Source of the DNA: an uncultured Ruminococcus sp.
GTDB lineage: Bacteria > Bacillota > Clostridia > Oscillospirales > CAG-272
Direction of reading: 5' to 3'
Assembly (NCBI GenBank): GCA_900551005.1
Contig: URUL01000083.1
Span: 1 to 8,293, forward strand
Length of the DNA stretch: 8,293 nucleotides
Shown: positions 6,352-8,293 of the stretch, in pieces
Position numbering within the stretch: the stretch's first letter is position 1
Layout of the letters: each line of letters opens with the position of its first letter
Made by a program: the position numbers and the translations under genes
The notes under the pieces: model-generated
Seen by the model: the letters and a program-made list of their open reading frames with translations, nothing else
Told to the model about the DNA's origin: nothing
The model's database searches: none

Positions 6352-7614
6352 TTAGAACAAAATAATCAAGAACTGCGATACGAGCACAACTGCAATCAGT
6401 GCGATCGGATACGTAGCCGCATATGCTGCAGCAACGTCCTCTGTTCCCGAAACGCCAATAAGCGTTCCGAGCGCAGGAGTAGAGGTCATACCGCCCGTAA
6501 TCGAGCCGAGGCTGTTGAGCAGACTGAGCTTGAGCACGAACTTTGCAACAAGGAATCCGACTATGAGCGGAACGAGCGTCATGATGATTCCGTATACGAA
6601 GTACATCGGGTCGAAATTCTCAACAAACTCTGCACCGCCGGGGACACCCGCACCGACAAGGAAAAGGACAAGTCCGAACTCTCTGAAAAGCTTGAGAGTG
6701 CTGTCAGAAGGCATGATATTGACGCGACCGATACGGCTAAAGTGACCAAGCACCAAGCTTACCATCAGGCACCCGCCCGTCGTGGTGAGCGAGAAGCATG
6801 TTTCGCTGAGTCCTGCAGAGGAGAGCGGGATCTTTACCTGACCGATCACAGTGCCGAGGATAGCCGCGAGAGAAAATGCCGCAATGCCCATATGGTCGAT
6901 ATAAAATAGCTTGCCTGCAAAAGGCTTCTTTGTTTCCTCTTCCTTGATGACAAGCTTTGCTCTCTCCTCTTCCATATTTGCCTTTGTGATCTTGGGAATG
7001 ATCTGAACAAAGAGAACAACGCCCACAACACCGAAGATATAAGCGATTCCATGACCGACGGACACGAGAGACATATACTCTGCCGCCACGGTAGCCTTCG
7101 CTGCCGAGAAGGCGGGAGTGGACGTGAGCGCACCCGAAAGGAGTCCGACGATCATCGCCACAAATCCGTCCTGATCCTTGATCGAGGAGCCGTATCCGAT
7201 AACCTCGCCAAGACCTATACAGCCTACAGCAGCAAGACCGCCCGCGAGGATAATGACAACTCCGAGAAGCACATAGGATTTGAAGTTTCTCCTGAGGTTA
7301 CCGAAGAATTTAGGTCCTGCAATAAAGCCGACCGAGGTAACAAAGAGAACGAGTCCGAGACTTTCGATAAGCGAAAATCCGGCGGAGAAATCATATGGCT
7401 TTGGCGAAGCGGAAAATACAAGCTGACCGATGTCGTTCACCTTGAAGAAGAGCGCGCCTGCAAGCAGTGCAATGATAAAGACACCCGCATCTCCGAGCGA
7501 GATACCCTTGATCGTGATTCTGCCGAGTGCATAGCCCAGCATAAGAACTGTGAATACAACAAACAGCAAGGTAGAAAGATTACTGATCGAAATAACACCA
7601 CCGAATAAACTCAT
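6352..7614 (-). CDS. AspT/SucE-family duplicated membrane antiporter, short form
   Basis: This 420-residue membrane protein has about ten to twelve hydrophobic segments in two homologous halves. The halves share GLVLFVTSVGFIAG (87-100) with GLVLFLVGAGVPGG (314-327), and GALTSTP (161-167) with GGMTSTP (374-380), the paired signatures of the aspartate:alanine exchanger family (YidE/YbjL duplication). Known members include the aspartate:alanine antiporter AspT and the succinate exporter SucE1 of Corynebacterium. Family members are often about 540 residues with central TrkA-C/RCK domains; here only a charged loop at about 207-237 joins the halves. The start is set by AAAGGAG eight bases upstream; another in-frame start eight codons earlier lies inside the preceding gene and lacks support. 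It follows the flavoprotein gene by 13 bases, so exchange of a C4 dicarboxylate or related substrate is the favoured guess. Confidence 0.87.
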   Translation of the reverse strand: MSLFGGVISISNLSTLLFVVFTVLMLGYALGRITIKGISLGDAGVFIIALLAGALFFKVNDIGQLVFSASPKPYDFSAGFSLIESLGLVLFVTSVGFIAGPKFFGNLRRNFKSYVLLGVVIILAGGLAAVGCIGLGEVIGYGSSIKDQDGFVAMIVGLLSGALTSTPAFSAAKATVAAEYMSLVSVGHGIAYIFGVVGVVLFVQIIPKITKANMEEERAKLVIKEEETKKPFAGKLFYIDHMGIAAFSLAAILGTVIGQVKIPLSSAGLSETCFSLTTTGGCLMVSLVLGHFSRIGRVNIMPSDSTLKLFREFGLVLFLVGAGVPGGAEFVENFDPMYFVYGIIMTLVPLIVGFLVAKFVLKLSLLNSLGSITGGMTSTPALGTLIGVSGTEDVAAAYAATYPIALIAVVLVSQFLIILF

Positions 7615-7622
7615 AGTGTAAA

Positions 7623-7629
7623 CTCCTTT
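7623..7629 (-). promoter_or_regulatory. Ribosome site overlapping the flavoprotein stop codon
   Basis: AAAGGAG on the minus strand overlaps the TAA stop of the upstream gene (TAAAGGAG). Translation of the transporter is therefore probably coupled to that of the flavoprotein, and the site fixes the transporter start at 7614. Confidence 0.75.
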
Positions 7630-8293
7630 AACCGTCAACTTTGCGTGTGTAATCAGGAAGCAGCTTCGGAGAAACAGCCGCTGTCTTTATGCCTGCGGCT
7701 TCGCGTTCCGCATCAAATTTTGCTATATGCTCGAGAGTGAGCTTGCCGACCTCGACACTCTTTGCCTGTTCTGCCGCATTTTTACCTGCGCTTCTGCCGA
7801 AAACGATGATATCGAGAAGCGAATTGCCCATCAGACGGTTGCGTCCGTGGATTCCGCCGACAGCTTCGCCCGCTACATACAGGTTTTCAACGTTTGTCGT
7901 CATGCCGTTTACGTTTATATCAAGACCACCGTTCTGATAATGAAGCGTAGGATACACGAGGATCGGCTCCTTGCGTATATCTATGCCGTAACTTGCAAAC
8001 ATACGCATCATTGCGGGGATACGGCGCTCAATCGTGCCCTCACCGCCGATTTCTTCTATCATCGGCGTATCAAGCCATACTGCCTCGCCGCTTCCTGTAT
8101 CGACACCTTCGCCGCGGTCCGAACATTCGCGGATAATGGAAGCCGCCGCAACATCGCGTGTCTCCAGAGGATGCATAAATACCTTGCCGTCACGGTTCAC
8201 GAGTTTTGCGCCGAGAGAGCGTACCTTCACCGTTACGAGTGCGCCGAAGATCTCCTGAGGATAAGCCGCGCCTGACGGATGATACTGCAGCGT
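7628..8293 (-). CDS. Fumarate reductase/succinate dehydrogenase-type flavoprotein, C-terminal part
   Basis: The reading frame stays open to the right edge, so the N-terminal FAD-binding region is missing; an apparent GTG start at 8230 is internal. In the 221 visible residues, substrate-site elements of the FrdA/SdhA/aspartate oxidase family are all present: QYHPSGAAYP (3-12), ETRDV with the likely catalytic Arg46, YPTLHYQNGG with His118, and GRNRLMGNSL with Arg153. The YVAGEAVGG-IHG and FGRSAG stretches form the C-terminal part of the FAD site. After FGRSAG only about 55 residues follow, so the long C-terminal helical domain of classical SdhA/FrdA is absent or much reduced. It likely reduces fumarate (or oxidises succinate) or a close analogue. 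It is co-transcribed with the AspT/SucE-type transporter; electron-donor subunits, if any, lie outside the window. Confidence 0.9.
   Translation of the reverse strand, partial: TLQYHPSGAAYPQEIFGALVTVKVRSLGAKLVNRDGKVFMHPLETRDVAAASIIRECSDRGEGVDTGSGEAVWLDTPMIEEIGGEGTIERRIPAMMRMFASYGIDIRKEPILVYPTLHYQNGGLDINVNGMTTNVENLYVAGEAVGGIHGRNRLMGNSLLDIIVFGRSAGKNAAEQAKSVEVGKLTLEHIAKFDAEREAAGIKTAAVSPKLLPDYTRKVDG

Noticed and set aside
7051..7608. Plus-strand open frame opposite the transporter gene
   Set aside because: It has low-complexity charged composition typical of the complement of a membrane protein and no supporting signals.
7727..8275. Plus-strand open frame of 182 codons opposite the flavoprotein
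   Set aside because: The minus strand encodes clear FrdA/SdhA family motifs throughout this stretch.

Overview
The window looks like chromosomal DNA from an anaerobic, low-to-mid-GC Clostridia-type Firmicute, probably a gut or rumen relative of the Oscillospiraceae or Lachnospiraceae. Four things support this: a T-box leader controlling pheST, a PheS with the Cys-rich insert typical of Firmicutes, strong AGGAGG-type ribosome sites, and sigma-A consensus promoters. The species cannot be named from the sequence. No phage, IS or CRISPR signature is visible.

Left part (1-372): no convincing gene. The first ~265 bases are unusually dense in perfect or near-perfect hairpins and could be the 3' part of a structured RNA that I cannot name. 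Next comes a compact pair of repeats (a ~16-bp direct repeat and a 10-bp inverted repeat) directly against the ribosome site of a small exported SIMPL-domain (DUF541) protein (373-990).

Middle (1023-4950): a complete phenylalanyl-tRNA synthetase unit. It has an extended -10 promoter, a T-box leader with a likely UUC (Phe) specifier, a mutually exclusive antiterminator and terminator, pheS, pheT, and a long-stem terminator that also serves the convergent gene. The logic is visible: uncharged tRNA-Phe should stabilise the antiterminator and switch on synthesis of both synthetase subunits.

Right part (4962-8293): a 108-residue three-helix membrane protein resembling SemiSWEET/PQ-loop proteins (minus strand) is divergent from a LysR-type regulator (plus strand). 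The two share a short intergenic region in which two near-consensus promoters face each other and overlap at their -10 boxes. The LysR gene is convergent, across a bidirectional terminator, with a minus-strand operon. That operon encodes a fumarate reductase/succinate dehydrogenase-type flavoprotein (cut by the right edge) followed by an AspT/SucE-family dicarboxylate or amino-acid transporter lacking the usual central RCK domains. A reasonable inference is anaerobic fumarate reduction coupled to succinate (or related C4-dicarboxylate) exchange or export. Whether the LysR protein controls this operon, the small membrane protein, or both is not decided by the sequence.

The most unusual items are the unexplained hairpin-rich region at the left edge, the overlapping divergent promoters with repeated TTTACAT-like elements, and the short AspT-family transporter paired with a flavoprotein.
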